Shown one piece after another: positions 15,077 to 23,543 of a stretch of 36,595 bases of DNA (position 1 is its first letter; the number at the start of each line of letters is the position of its first letter). This DNA is from JBFXAN01 sp050184225 (GTDB lineage: Bacteria; Chloroflexota; Dehalococcoidia; CAUJGQ01): NCBI GenBank assembly GCA_050184225.1, contig JBFXAN010000053.1, positions 1-36,595 of the forward strand, written 5' to 3'. The notes below the pieces were generated by a model that ran no database searches, had not been told where the DNA came from, and saw nothing but the letters and a program-made list of their open reading frames with translations. The translations under genes were made by a program, and so were the position numbers.

Positions 15077-17708
15077 TGCCTGAGAGCGCTTCCTTTACCA
15101 ATTGACGCGCCAGATCTAATGCCGAACCGATCTGCGAAGCGTCTATTCCTCCACCTTGGGCCATATCCGCCCGTCCACCGCCGCGGCCGCCGGTCATGTG
15201 CTTGATCACATCGCCGGCGCCTACCCGTGCTGTGAGGTCCGATGTCACCATGGCCAACAGGCTCGTGCGGCCGTTTGTCGTGGCCCCCAGAACGATCACG
15301 CTCGAGCCTAAGCGCTGCTTTAGTGTATCTCCCATTTGGCGCATTGCATTGGGGTTAGTGGCATCAACCTGTGCGACAAGCATTTTGGCGCCGTTGACAT
15401 CTTCGGCTTGTTCGGTCAGATCGCCGGCCACTGCCTGGCCGCGCTTTCGCTCATCCTCAACCCGCTTTCTGCGCTCGTCGTCAAGCTCAGCCTGCAGGCT
15501 CAGAATCTTCGCTTCAACTTCTGCCGCGCTCGTGTTCAACAACCGGCTGGCCGAGTCCAGGTATCGGATGCGCTCGGCGATCCATCGCTCGGCCCCCGAC
15601 CCGGTCAGCGCCTCCAACCGCCGAACACCGCTCCCGATGCTGCTGTCGGAGAGGATCGTGAAGAATCCGACCTCACCGGTTTCATGAACGTGCGTGCCAC
15701 CGCAGAGCTCGGTGCTGAACGGCCCACCATTCCGGCCGTCAGCGATCGAGACGACCCGGACCGTGTCGCCGTACTTGTCGCCGAAGAACGCCAATGCTCC
15801 GGCGGCGACCGCCTCGTCGAAGCTCGTCTCCCGCGTCTGCACGGCGATATCCCGCCGGATGCGCTCGTTCACGATCTCGCGGACGCTGTCGCGCTGGGAC
15901 TGGTTCGTTGCTTCGGTATGACTGTAGTCAAAGCGGAGCCGGTCCGACGCCACCAACGACCCCATCTGCCGGACATGCTCGCCCAAGACCGAGCGGAGTG
16001 CGGCATGGAGCAGGTGCGTCCCCGTGTGGTTGCGGGCGGCGTCGGCGCGACGCGCCGGAGCGACCCGTGCCTGCACCTGGTCGTTGACGGCAATGGAGCC
16101 GGCGCCGACACGGGCGCGATGCACGATCACGCCCGACTCGACGCGCTGTGTATCCAGTACCTCCAGCCGGCCCGTATCCGCCTCGATCGTGCCGCCGTCG
16201 CCGACCTGACCGCCACCCTCCGGATAAAAGGGCGTCTCGGCGAGGACGACGCCGATCTCCTGCCCTTCCTCCGCGCGCTCAACCAGATGAGCGTCACGGA
16301 TCAGTCCGGTGACGTGGGTCGCCCGTGCCAGGTGCTCATAGCCGGTAAACCGCTCGCCATGTCCGCGCAGCTTGGCGTAGGTGTCGGCCAGTTCGTCCCT
16401 GGACAAGACGAAGTCGGAGGCGGCGCGGCCGCGCTCGCGCTGCTCTTCCAGGGCGCGCTCGAAGCCCTCCTCGTCCACGGTCCAGCCGCGCGAATGCGCC
16501 ATCTCGACCGTCAGTTCCTTGGGCAGGCCATAGGTGTCGTAGAGCCGGAACGCCTCCTCACCAGGAATGACGCCGCCCTCCGGCAGCCCGGCCAGCAGGT
16601 CCTCGAATCGGGCAATGCCGCGTTCCAGCGTGCGGCGGAACTGTTCCTCCTCGCGCCGCAGCGTCGAGAGGACCAGTTGCTGATGATCAAGGAGCGTGGG
16701 GAGGCGCTCCTGGCCGTCCTCGATCATCGCCTCGGCCATCCGCGCGAGGAACCCTTCCGGCATTCCGACGCTCCGGGCGAAGAAGACGGCACGGCGGATC
16801 ATCCGGCGCAGCACATAGCCGCGGCCCTCGTTCGATGGAAGCACGCCGTCGTGGATCAGATAGGTGGCGGCGCGGGAGTGATCGACGACGACGCGGGCGA
16901 CGAGATCGACCTGCGGGTCATCGCCATAGCGGCGGTCAATCAGGCCGGTGACCATGTCGGTCAGGTGCTGCAGTCCGTCCGTCTCGTAGGTGGTGGGGAC
17001 GTTCTGTACGGCGCGGGCCAGCCGTTCCAGACCGGCGCCGGTATCGATGTTTTTTTGTGGCAGCGGCGTACGCGAGCCATCTTCATGCTGCATGAAGGAC
17101 ATGAAGACGAGGTTCCAAATCTCCAGCCAGCGGTGATCGGGACCGTGCGACGGCTGGCAATCTGGTCCGCAGCTCTCCTGCTCGCCGAAGTCAAAGTGCA
17201 GCTCGGAGCAGGGGCCGCAGGGTCCAACATCGCCGGAGAACCAGTAGTTGCCCTCTTCCTCGCCGTAGCGCCAGATCCGCTCCTCCGGCAGGCCGATCGT
17301 CTCGTGCCAGAGCGCATACGCTTCGTCGTCGTCGAGGTAGACGGTGGCGTGAATCCGCTCCGGATCGAGCTGCAGCACCCGCGTGCAGAAATCCCAGGCC
17401 CAGGGGATCGCCTGCTCCTTGAAGTAATCGCCGACGCTGAAATTGCCGAGCATCTCGAAGTAGGTGTGGTGGCTGCTGTCGCCGACATCCTCGATGTCGG
17501 TCGTACGGAAACAACGCTGCACCGTCGTCATGCGGCGCGATGGCGGTTCGGCCCGCCCCATGAAGTAGGGCTTGAAGGGCACCATCCCCGCGTTGGTGAA
17601 GAGCAGTGTCGGATCATCCACCGGGATCAGCGACGCACTCGCCCGGCGGGTGTGCTCTCGCTCCTCGAAGAAGTGCAGGAACGCCTCGCGGATCTCGTCG
17701 GTTCTCAC
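15069..17708 (-). CDS. alaS: Alanyl-tRNA synthetase
   Basis: AlaS attaches alanine to tRNA-Ala and edits Ser/Gly mischarging. The 879-residue protein is full length. Class II catalytic core motifs are TLLFTNAGMVPFKPYF and TVQRCFRTTDIEDVG, followed by HHTYFEMLGNFSVGDYFK. The editing domain has the zinc-type ligands HTGTH and CGGTHV. A coiled-coil segment (about 735-775, LQAELDDERRKRVEDERKR) precedes the C-terminal C-Ala domain with the Gly-rich GGRGGGRADMAQGG. It is the first gene of the minus-strand operon and is divergent from hicB. Confidence 0.97.
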   Translation of the reverse strand: MRTDEIREAFLHFFEEREHTRRASASLIPVDDPTLLFTNAGMVPFKPYFMGRAEPPSRRMTTVQRCFRTTDIEDVGDSSHHTYFEMLGNFSVGDYFKEQAIPWAWDFCTRVLQLDPERIHATVYLDDDEAYALWHETIGLPEERIWRYGEEEGNYWFSGDVGPCGPCSELHFDFGEQESCGPDCQPSHGPDHRWLEIWNLVFMSFMQHEDGSRTPLPQKNIDTGAGLERLARAVQNVPTTYETDGLQHLTDMVTGLIDRRYGDDPQVDLVARVVVDHSRAATYLIHDGVLPSNEGRGYVLRRMIRRAVFFARSVGMPEGFLARMAEAMIEDGQERLPTLLDHQQLVLSTLRREEEQFRRTLERGIARFEDLLAGLPEGGVIPGEEAFRLYDTYGLPKELTVEMAHSRGWTVDEEGFERALEEQRERGRAASDFVLSRDELADTYAKLRGHGERFTGYEHLARATHVTGLIRDAHLVERAEEGQEIGVVLAETPFYPEGGGQVGDGGTIEADTGRLEVLDTQRVESGVIVHRARVGAGSIAVNDQVQARVAPARRADAARNHTGTHLLHAALRSVLGEHVRQMGSLVASDRLRFDYSHTEATNQSQRDSVREIVNERIRRDIAVQTRETSFDEAVAAGALAFFGDKYGDTVRVVSIADGRNGGPFSTELCGGTHVHETGEVGFFTILSDSSIGSGVRRLEALTGSGAERWIAERIRYLDSASRLLNTSAAEVEAKILSLQAELDDERRKRVEDERKRGQAVAGDLTEQAEDVNGAKMLVAQVDATNPNAMRQMGDTLKQRLGSSVIVLGATTNGRTSLLAMVTSDLTARVGAGDVIKHMTGGRGGGRADMAQGGGIDASQIGSALDLARQLVKEALSGSG

Positions 17709-17764
17709 GGTAGCCTCGGTGGATAGTGAAGCCGACCGGGAGAACGGACGGCCGGGTGGTTAGG

Positions 17765-17770
17765 ATTGTA
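17765..17770 (-). promoter_or_regulatory. Possible -10 box for the alaS operon
   Basis: TACAAT on the minus strand matches the -10 consensus at 5 of 6 positions, 57 bases before the alaS start. No good -35 box accompanies it. The 182-base gap is shared with the divergent hicBA pair. Confidence 0.3.
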
Positions 17771-17890
17771 GCAGTTTATGCTAGCAGGGTAGCAGCGTGC
17801 GCCCGGCGCGGTCAGCGGCGGTACGATTTCCGAGGCCGCCCGGCTCCGGCGATGGCAAGGATGAGGCTGGCACGAGTGTGGAGGCAAGCG

Positions 17891-18139
17891 ATGCTGACGG
17901 AATACATCCGCGCGGCCATGCACCGGGCGACATATGAGATTCTGCCGAACGATCGCACATTCTGGGGCGAGATCCCGGGATTTCAGGGAGTGTGGGCAAA
18001 CGCCGATTCGTTAGAGTCGTGCCGCGATGAACTGGAGGAGGTACTTGAGGAATGGATGCTCTTTCGATTGAAGAACAACCTTGCCCTTCCTGTAGTCGAT
18101 GGCATCGACCTCAACATCGAGTATAAGGAAGCAGTGTAA
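17891..18139 (+). CDS. hicB: HicB-family antitoxin
   Basis: The 82-residue protein has the HicB partial RNase-H-like fold: strand (YEILPNDRTFWGEIPGF), then WANADSLESCRDELEEVLEEWMLF, matching the family pattern of an early G.(I/F)P.(F/G)....G..G.(T/S)..E....L.E.L..W. It presumably binds and neutralises the HicA toxin encoded next and may repress its own operon. GGAGG lies 7 bases before ATG 17891; the longer upstream open frame is unconserved. No C-terminal DNA-binding domain is attached. The stop overlaps the hicA start by one base (TAATG). Confidence 0.85.
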   Translation: MLTEYIRAAMHRATYEILPNDRTFWGEIPGFQGVWANADSLESCRDELEEVLEEWMLFRLKNNLALPVVDGIDLNIEYKEAV

Positions 18140-18357
18140 TGCCTCGTATTGGGCCGATCAAACGAACCGATCTGGTCCAGTACCTGCGCCGCTTGGGTTT
18201 CGATGGGCCGTTCCCGGGCAGGAAGCATCAAATTATGCACAAAGGTGACATATCCCTCCGCATCCCAAATCCACATCGAGGTGATGTCAGCGTCGACATA
18301 CTGACGCGCCTCTTGCGGCAAGCTAGGATTCAGCGCGATGAGTGGGAGGCGCTGTAA
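18139..18357 (+). CDS. hicA: HicA-family mRNA interferase toxin
   Basis: The 72-residue protein has the double-stranded-RNA-binding-like HicA fold: the helix DLVQYLRRLGF, then GRKHQIMHKGDISLRIPNPHRGDVSVDILTRLLRQARI, where His30 occupies the catalytic-His position (usually GSHH). HicA toxins cleave mRNAs in the cytoplasm. The gene overlaps hicB by one base, giving strict translational coupling, with the antitoxin first; the classic order is hicA first, but the reverse order is also widespread. The Ser-His of the usual motif is Arg-Lys here, so activity is likely but not certain. Confidence 0.85.
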   Translation: MPRIGPIKRTDLVQYLRRLGFDGPFPGRKHQIMHKGDISLRIPNPHRGDVSVDILTRLLRQARIQRDEWEAL

Positions 18358-18389
18358 GCACGAGTTCCAGAGAGTCGGAGGTAAGGACC

Positions 18390-19193
18390 ATGGCCTATGA
18401 GACCGTACAACTCCACATCGAGGACCGCATTGCCCGCATCACGCTGAACCGGCCCGAACGGCTGAACGCGCTCTCGGCGCAGCTCACGCAAGAGCTCGGT
18501 GACGCGGTCGAAGAGGTGGCGGCGACGACCGAGGATGTCCGTTGTCTGATCCTGACGGGCGCCGGCCGGGCGTTCTGCGCGGGCGGCGACACCGGCGGCA
18601 TGGCCGGCGGCAACCAGCAGCGCGAGGCCCGCAGCGCCGAGGGCATCCGCCGTTCCTTCCGCGGCGCGCAGCGTGCCGTCCTCGGCCTGCACCGCCTGGA
18701 GATTCCCACGATCGCGATGGTCAACGGCGACGCGGTCGGCGCCGGGTTCGATCTGGCCTGTGTTTGCGACCTGCGGACGATGGCATCGACGGCGCGGTTC
18801 ATGGTCGCCTACCGGCGGATCGGCCTGATCCCCGGCTGGGGCGGCGCCTGGCTCTATCCGCGGCGGCTGGGCCTGTCGAAGGCGGCGGAGTTGATGTTCA
18901 CGGGTGACTTCCTCTCCGCCGCCGAAGCGCAGCAGTATGGTTTCATCAGCGCCGTCGCGCCAGTGGATGAGCTGGAAGCCATGACGATGGAACTGGCAAA
19001 CAAGATCGCGAGTGGCCCGCCGATCTCGCTCCGCCTGATGAAGCAACTGCTTTACAAGGGCATGCAGATGGACCTCGAAACGGCGATGCAGATGGCGGCG
19101 ACCGGCTCCTCGATCACGCTGTCCTCCGAGGATCATCGTGAGGGCGTCGCCGCGATGCGCGAGAAGCGGGCTGCTGCCTACGTCGGACGGTAG
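18390..19193 (+). CDS. Enoyl-CoA hydratase/isomerase (crotonase) family protein
   Basis: The 267-residue protein has the crotonase fold: ITLNRPERLNALS near the N-terminus, an oxyanion loop GAGRAFCAGGD and the second oxyanion motif GDAVGAGFDLACVCDLR. It acts on acyl-CoA thioesters in the cytoplasm. The two catalytic glutamates of hydratases are not conserved: the first is Asp (GAGFDL) and the second position is Tyr (VAYRRIGL instead of the usual PEI.LG). It may therefore be an isomerase, hydrolase or other crotonase and not a true hydratase. GGAGG stands well before ATG 18390. It starts 32 bases after hicA but probably forms a separate functional unit. Confidence 0.85.
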   Translation: MAYETVQLHIEDRIARITLNRPERLNALSAQLTQELGDAVEEVAATTEDVRCLILTGAGRAFCAGGDTGGMAGGNQQREARSAEGIRRSFRGAQRAVLGLHRLEIPTIAMVNGDAVGAGFDLACVCDLRTMASTARFMVAYRRIGLIPGWGGAWLYPRRLGLSKAAELMFTGDFLSAAEAQQYGFISAVAPVDELEAMTMELANKIASGPPISLRLMKQLLYKGMQMDLETAMQMAATGSSITLSSEDHREGVAAMREKRAAAYVGR

Positions 19194-19252
19194 GCCCTCG
19201 AGCGCGTCATCTGTCAGAGCCGGGGGCACGAGGAACGCACATAACGCGAGCG

Positions 19253-20614
19253 TCAGTGACCGGCAGGACCGGTTGCTTCAGCCGCCGGTCGGGGGATCTC
19301 TTCGGTCGCGGGCGGGGGCGTGCGCTCGAATACCTCCTGTCGGGCGAGCGCTCGGCGCTCCGCCATCTCGCTTTCCGCATTGACCACGCGGCCGATGAAC
19401 CACAGCACGAGGATGGAAATGATCGAGGCCAGGCCCATTAACATCAGCGTGCTGCGGATGCCGATCGCGTCGGCGACGATGCCCAGCGGCAGCGAAATAA
19501 TGCCGAACAGGCTCCAACTCAGGCCCATCAGCGCCTGCACCCGGCCGAAGTAGCGCGGCTCGGTCAGCGTCATCGTCAGCGCGCTGTTCAGCGACTGGAA
19601 GCCGCTGGCGGTGGCGCCGACGCAGAGAGCGATCAGCAGGCCGGTGCCGAAGCTCGGCGACGCGCCGAACGCCACCAACGACAACCCGAAGGCGATACCC
19701 GCAAGCGCCTGCATCCGCCAGACGTGCCGGTGGCCGGTGAGTGTAGCAACCGAGAGCGTCGCCGCCAGGGCGCCGACCGCCGTCATCGACGAGAGCAGGC
19801 CGAGGCCGATCGCGCCCCGATCGAACTCGTCGCGCGTGATCGACGCGAGGAAGCCCTGATAGGGAAACCCCAGCGCTACCACCAGGAATGACATCGAGAT
19901 CAGGATCGCCACCGGCCGGTTTTGCCGGACATAGGAGATGCCCTCGCGGGTCGCTTGGAGCGCCGAGTGGTTCGTCGTCCCCTGGCGGGGCCGGCCGGGC
20001 GGCAATTTGAACATCGTCACCACCGAGAAGATGAAGCCGATCGTCGTCAGCGCGTAGACGCCGCCCATGCCGATCAGCGGAACGGCGATCAGCGCGCCGG
20101 CGAGGGCGGGACCGACGACGCGGGTGCCGTTCATGTTCGCCTGCTGCAACACGATCGCGTTGCCCATCAGGCGAGCCGGGACGAGGTCGCCGATGAACGC
20201 CTGGCGGGCGGGGCCGATGAACGAGAAGGACGCGCCGGTGGCGACGCCGCTGGCGATCAGCATCCAGTAGGCGACCACATCCGCAAAAATCGCGACCGCC
20301 ATCAGCGCCGAAGCGAGAGCGATCATCGACTGCCAGAAGATGATCACGTTCCGTTTGGCCAACCGATCGGCGACGGTGCCGCCGTAGAGCGAGAGGAGCA
20401 GCTGCGGGATGCCGAAGGCGATCATCACACCGCCGAGGGCGGTGTTGCTGCGGGTGAGATCAAAGGCGAGGTAGCCGCGTGCGACCACCTGCATCTGCAT
20501 GCCGATGAAGGAAAAGAGCGTGCCCCACCAGAGAATGCGGTACCCCGGCACGTCCAGCGCCTCGAACGTGCGCCGGAAGCCGGCGGAGAAGCGGCCGGCG
20601 GGTGCAGCGGCCAT
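19253..20614 (-). CDS. Major facilitator superfamily transporter
   Basis: The 453-residue protein has about 12 hydrophobic helices and the MFS motif A-like loop GGTVADRLAKRNVI between helices 2 and 3. Overall pattern (RILWWGTLFSFIGMQMQVVARGYLAFDLT at the start, SMTAVGALAATL in the second half) is like the EntS/MFS_3 group of drug or siderophore exporters. Substrate is unknown. ATG 20614 with an upstream AGGTG was chosen; the longer open frame starts in noncoding, unhydrophobic sequence. The C-terminal 45 residues are charged, Pro-rich and probably cytoplasmic. It lies downstream of aroA with a 124-base gap and converges on the crotonase gene with 59 bases between. Confidence 0.9.
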   Translation of the reverse strand: MAAAPAGRFSAGFRRTFEALDVPGYRILWWGTLFSFIGMQMQVVARGYLAFDLTRSNTALGGVMIAFGIPQLLLSLYGGTVADRLAKRNVIIFWQSMIALASALMAVAIFADVVAYWMLIASGVATGASFSFIGPARQAFIGDLVPARLMGNAIVLQQANMNGTRVVGPALAGALIAVPLIGMGGVYALTTIGFIFSVVTMFKLPPGRPRQGTTNHSALQATREGISYVRQNRPVAILISMSFLVVALGFPYQGFLASITRDEFDRGAIGLGLLSSMTAVGALAATLSVATLTGHRHVWRMQALAGIAFGLSLVAFGASPSFGTGLLIALCVGATASGFQSLNSALTMTLTEPRYFGRVQALMGLSWSLFGIISLPLGIVADAIGIRSTLMLMGLASIISILVLWFIGRVVNAESEMAERRALARQEVFERTPPPATEEIPRPAAEATGPAGH

Positions 20615-20738
20615 AGTACACCTGTCAAGCGATGGGAAGATTGCGCTACCGTAGCAGATCCTGGTTGGATGCGCCCTGGCGCCAGCGCTCCGCAAGGATG
20701 CCGATCGGCAACGGAGCCGCAGCGGTGACGACGGTGCA

Positions 20739-22016
20739 TTATCCGCCGGCCGCACGCTTCAGCACAGTAAAAAACTCCGGGAACGTCTTCGCCACACACT
20801 CCGGTCCGGCGATCGTGATGCCCGGCGCGCGCAAACCGGTGATCGCGAAGCTCATCGCCATCCGGTGGTCGCCGTAGGTTTCGATCGTTGCCGGCTGTGG
20901 CTCACCGGGATGGATCGTGAGGCTGTCCCACGTCTCGTCGACGCGGATGCCCATCCGGCGCAGCTCAGTCGCCGTCGCCACCGGCCGGTCGCACTCCTCG
21001 AAATGTGTCTGCGCGATACCGTTGATCGTCACCGGGGCATCGGCGAACGGCGCGATCGCGGCCAGTGTCGTCGCCACGTCGCCCATGCGGGTGAAGTCGG
21101 CGGTAACGCCGGCGAGCCGCTCCGGTCCGCGCACCTCGACACCATCGTCATCCCAGCTCACCACGCAGCCCATCTGCGCCAGCACGGTCAGGAGCCCGAG
21201 GTCACCCTGACGCGAGGAACGGCCGAGATGGGGAACACGCACCCGGCCACCGGTCACGGCAGCGGCAGCGAAGAAGTAGGAGGCGTTTGAGGCGTCCGGC
21301 TCGACCGTGTAATCGCGCCCTCGATAGCGCTGGCCCGAACGGACATGGAATGCTCGGCCGCGGTCATCTTCGACCTCGACGCCGAAATCGGCCATGATGC
21401 CGGCGGTCATATCGAGGTAGGGCGCGGAGACAAGCTCCCCTTCGACCTCCAGATGAAGACCCTGGACGGCATAGGGACCGGTGAGCAGCAACGCGCTGAT
21501 GTACTGGCTAGAGATGTCCCCACGCACGCGCACGGGTCCGCCCGGCATGCCCGCCGCCTGAACGAGCACCGGCGGACAGCCATTGTCGAACTGTGACCGG
21601 GCATCGACGCCGAGCTGTCGCAGACCATCGAGCAACGGCTCAATCGGCCGTTCTCGCATGCGAGCGACGCCATCGACGACATACCGGCCATGGCCGAGCG
21701 CGACCGCCGCCGTGAGAAAGCGGGCGGCGGTGCCTGCATTCCCGATAAAGAGTTCGGCCGCCGTCGCCGGGATATGCCCGCCCCCCCCTTCGATGACGAA
21801 GGTTGCGGCGCCGGCGTCGGCGCTAACATCGATGCCGAGTGTGGTCAGCGCCTGCTGCATGTAGTGCGTGTCGTCAGAGAAAAGGGCACGGCTGATGCGT
21901 GAGGGGCCATCGGCCAGCGCCGCGATCAACAGGGCACGGTTGGTATAACTCTTAGAACCGGGAAGTTCGACGGTCGCGTCGATCGGACGGGCAGCGGGGG
22001 TGAGCGTGATCGTCAT
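20739..22016 (-). CDS. aroA: 3-phosphoshikimate 1-carboxyvinyltransferase (EPSP synthase)
   Basis: AroA transfers the enolpyruvyl group of phosphoenolpyruvate to shikimate-3-phosphate in the cytoplasm. The 425-residue protein has ELPGSKSYTNRALLIAAL (substrate Lys and Ser), the PEP-binding GNAGTAARFLTAA, SSQYISALLL and, in the C-terminal half, the ETYGDHRMAMSFAI block that holds catalytic-site residues. In the PEP loop the residues after GNAGT are AARF, whereas class I plant/enteric enzymes have MRPL; the Pro is absent, which suggests a divergent enzyme type. ATG 22016 begins the conserved N-terminal domain within about 15 residues. A hairpin terminator separates it from hsp20. Confidence 0.95.
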   Translation of the reverse strand: MTITLTPAARPIDATVELPGSKSYTNRALLIAALADGPSRISRALFSDDTHYMQQALTTLGIDVSADAGAATFVIEGGGGHIPATAAELFIGNAGTAARFLTAAVALGHGRYVVDGVARMRERPIEPLLDGLRQLGVDARSQFDNGCPPVLVQAAGMPGGPVRVRGDISSQYISALLLTGPYAVQGLHLEVEGELVSAPYLDMTAGIMADFGVEVEDDRGRAFHVRSGQRYRGRDYTVEPDASNASYFFAAAAVTGGRVRVPHLGRSSRQGDLGLLTVLAQMGCVVSWDDDGVEVRGPERLAGVTADFTRMGDVATTLAAIAPFADAPVTINGIAQTHFEECDRPVATATELRRMGIRVDETWDSLTIHPGEPQPATIETYGDHRMAMSFAITGLRAPGITIAGPECVAKTFPEFFTVLKRAAGG

Positions 22017-22061
22017 ACCACCATAGTACGGCCTTCTCCGGTACTGCGATCAGATGCGAAA

Positions 22062-22085
22062 CACCCCGAGGATACGCTCGGGGTG
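22062..22085 (-). terminator. Intrinsic terminator-like hairpin after hsp20
   Basis: CACCCCGAG (22062-22070) and CTCGGGGTG (22077-22085) form a perfect 9-bp stem with a 6-base loop. On the minus strand the stem is followed by only a short T-run (TTTCG), so it is a weak-tract terminator. It sits 47 bases past the hsp20 stop and before aroA. Confidence 0.6.
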
Positions 22086-22132
22086 CTCGACGCTTGCAGA
22101 CAGAACGATGCAACGTGGCAGATGGCTCCGCG

Positions 22133-22585
22133 TTAGTTGCGGGACGCCGCTGAGATTTCGATGCGACGGGGCTTTGCCGCCTCGGCCTTGGGCAGGTGCA
22201 GCGTCAGCACGCCGTTCTCGAAGGTCGCCTCAGCGTGGTCGGCGTTGACGGCGGCCGGCAGCCGGAAGGCGTAATGGAACTCACCGCCCTGCGGCAGGCC
22301 GCGGACGTGCCAGACCCAATCCTTCTGCTCCTCACCCGGCTGCGGGTAGGTACCCTTCACCGAGATCGTGTTCTGCACCACCGTCACCTCGACATCCTCC
22401 GGGCGAACGCCGGGCACGGCGAAGCGAAAGGTGAGGCCATCGGCGGTCTCGTAGAGGTCATAGGTGCGGCGGGTCGTGCGGCCGTTCGCGCCGTTGGACC
22501 GGGTCATGCCCTCGGCGAAAAGGCGGTCCATCGTCTCACCCAGACCCATGAACTCAGTGAGCGGATTCCAAAGGGTTACTGCCAT
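22133..22585 (-). CDS. Small heat shock protein, Hsp20/alpha-crystallin family
   Basis: The 150-residue protein is a holdase chaperone that binds unfolding proteins in oligomers. The N-terminus (LWNPLTEFMGLGETMDRLF) is typical of bacterial class A sHsps. The alpha-crystallin domain spans about 45-140: FRFAVPGVRPEDVEVTVVQNTISVKG, an acidic/Gly-rich loop, GEFHYAFRLPAAVNADHAEA and the hallmark GVLTLHLPKAE (A-x-x-x-n-GVL). A C-terminal IEI (PRRIEI) supplies the I-x-I tail. GGAGG precedes ATG 22585; the longer open frame upstream includes the promoter and is excluded. A strong promoter and an inverted repeat lie upstream. Confidence 0.95.
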   Translation of the reverse strand: MAVTLWNPLTEFMGLGETMDRLFAEGMTRSNGANGRTTRRTYDLYETADGLTFRFAVPGVRPEDVEVTVVQNTISVKGTYPQPGEEQKDWVWHVRGLPQGGEFHYAFRLPAAVNADHAEATFENGVLTLHLPKAEAAKPRRIEISAASRN

Positions 22586-22620
22586 GATGTGTCGTACCTC
22601 CGGCACTGTTGCTGATTCTT

Positions 22621-22637
22621 TGCGAGGAAGTCTCGCA
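22621..22637. repeat. Inverted repeat in the hsp20 leader
   Basis: TGCGAG and CTCGCA are separated by GAAGT, 36-52 bases upstream of the hsp20 start and downstream of the -10 box. It is a possible operator or mRNA structure. It does not match the CIRCE element of HrcA. Confidence 0.45.
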
Positions 22638-22647
22638 CCACAATTAG

Positions 22648-22677
22648 AATCTATCTTCTTGATACAATTCATGTCAA
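22648..22677 (-). promoter_or_regulatory. Sigma-70-type promoter of hsp20
   Basis: On the minus strand a perfect -35 box TTGACA (22677-22672) is followed after 18 bases by TAGATT (22653-22648), 4 of 6 matches to the -10 box. The segment is AT-rich and about 65-90 bases before the hsp20 ATG. Confidence 0.55.
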
Positions 22678-22837
22678 GTAGATGGATAAGAATCTCGCGG
22701 GCACATTTTTATCCGAACCGGTCAGGGCGCGTGTCACGATGACCGTACCGGTGTGATCGATGGGCGTGCGACCGAGGGGGATTGATCGACGTTCAGCCGT
22801 TGCTGGCCGGACTCGGTTGTCCGTCGCGACGTTGCTG

Positions 22838-23131
22838 CTAGTTGCGCCGCCGCTCCATGAGCTCGAGGACGCGCTCAACCGGCTGCACGGGCACTACATA
22901 AACTGGCAATCGTTCCTCGACCTGCATATCAACGAGACGGTCGATGAATGTATCGATCACTTCGTCGGTGTCCTCAACGTCGACGGTCGCCTCGAGGTAG
23001 ATACCGCACGGTTCATCGCCCTTGTAAACGTGAAAAATTGCGTCGGGAAAGCGTGCAAGGATGAGTGTCTTCAACTCTGCCAACGCGGCTTGGACTTCCT
23101 TGTTTCGTAGCGAGGCTGGGATTCTTGTCAT
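22838..23131 (-). CDS. Small protein of unknown family paired with a HEPN protein
   Basis: The 97-residue protein reads as helix (RNKEVQAALAELKTLILARFP), strand (AIFHVYKGD), strand (GIYLEATVDVED), helix (DEVIDTFIDRLVDMQVEE), strand (RLPVYVVPVQ) and helix (PVERVLELMERR). Order of elements recalls a minimal nucleotidyltransferase, but the G-S-x10-D-x-D active site of MNT antitoxins is absent. I cannot name a family. ATG 23131 overlaps the stop of the HEPN gene by one base (TGATG), so the two are translationally coupled. By position it may be the partner or antitoxin of the HEPN protein. Confidence 0.7.
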   Translation of the reverse strand: MTRIPASLRNKEVQAALAELKTLILARFPDAIFHVYKGDEPCGIYLEATVDVEDTDEVIDTFIDRLVDMQVEERLPVYVVPVQPVERVLELMERRRN

Positions 23132-23538
23132 CAGGCGCCACCTGTCCGGGCCCGGACTGACTGCACAAATCGATGGGCAAGCCGTATTGCTTGCATTGCT
23201 TGCCGTTGGCTCACTTCCACCGCACGATAGCCCGCCTCCTGCCGAAGAACGAGTAGCCGAGCAAGTGTGTTCTTGAAGTCGGGTGGATATTGCTTCCGAC
23301 GGTGGATCAGACGCCCGGAGAACTCACTTTGCACGAAGTCGCGCGCCCAAAGCCTGCGCGCACCTGGCGGCGTGACCCCAGCCTGCATCAGCGCGACGAT
23401 CGCGGCCTGGAAGCAGGCAAAATAGCAACGGTTGACGCAGTTATTGTAACGCCCGGCGGCCAGCTCGCTTTCAGCGCCGGCAAGGCTCTCCTCGGCTTTG
23501 GCGAGGAAGATAGGTTGATCGGCGGGGATGTTCACCAT
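23131..23538 (-). CDS. HEPN-domain protein (UPF0332-like)
   Basis: The 135-residue protein starts with FLAKAEESLAGAESELAAGRYNNCVNRCYFACFQAAIVALM, the hallmark helix pair of HEPN proteins, and has DFVQSEFSGR and RLLVLRQEAGYRAVEVSQRQAMQAI, as in UPF0332. HEPN proteins often act as RNases or toxins with a nucleotidyltransferase partner. The R-x4-6-H RNase motif is not evident, so catalysis is uncertain. ATG 23538 was chosen because the fold begins within 10 residues; the long upstream extension overlaps the response-regulator gene in another frame. It starts 5 bases past the response-regulator stop and overlaps its partner by one base. Confidence 0.8.
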   Translation of the reverse strand: MVNIPADQPIFLAKAEESLAGAESELAAGRYNNCVNRCYFACFQAAIVALMQAGVTPPGARRLWARDFVQSEFSGRLIHRRKQYPPDFKNTLARLLVLRQEAGYRAVEVSQRQAMQAIRLAHRFVQSVRARTGGA

Positions 23539-23543
23539 CCCGG

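Noticed and set aside
15336..17726. Long plus-strand frame (796 codons) opposite alaS
   Set aside because: Antisense shadow of the conserved alaS gene; no domain and no ribosome binding site.
22669..22878. 69-codon minus-strand frame between hsp20 and the 97-residue gene
   Set aside because: Overlaps the 97-residue gene and the hsp20 promoter, with Ser/Thr-rich random-like composition and no ribosome binding site.
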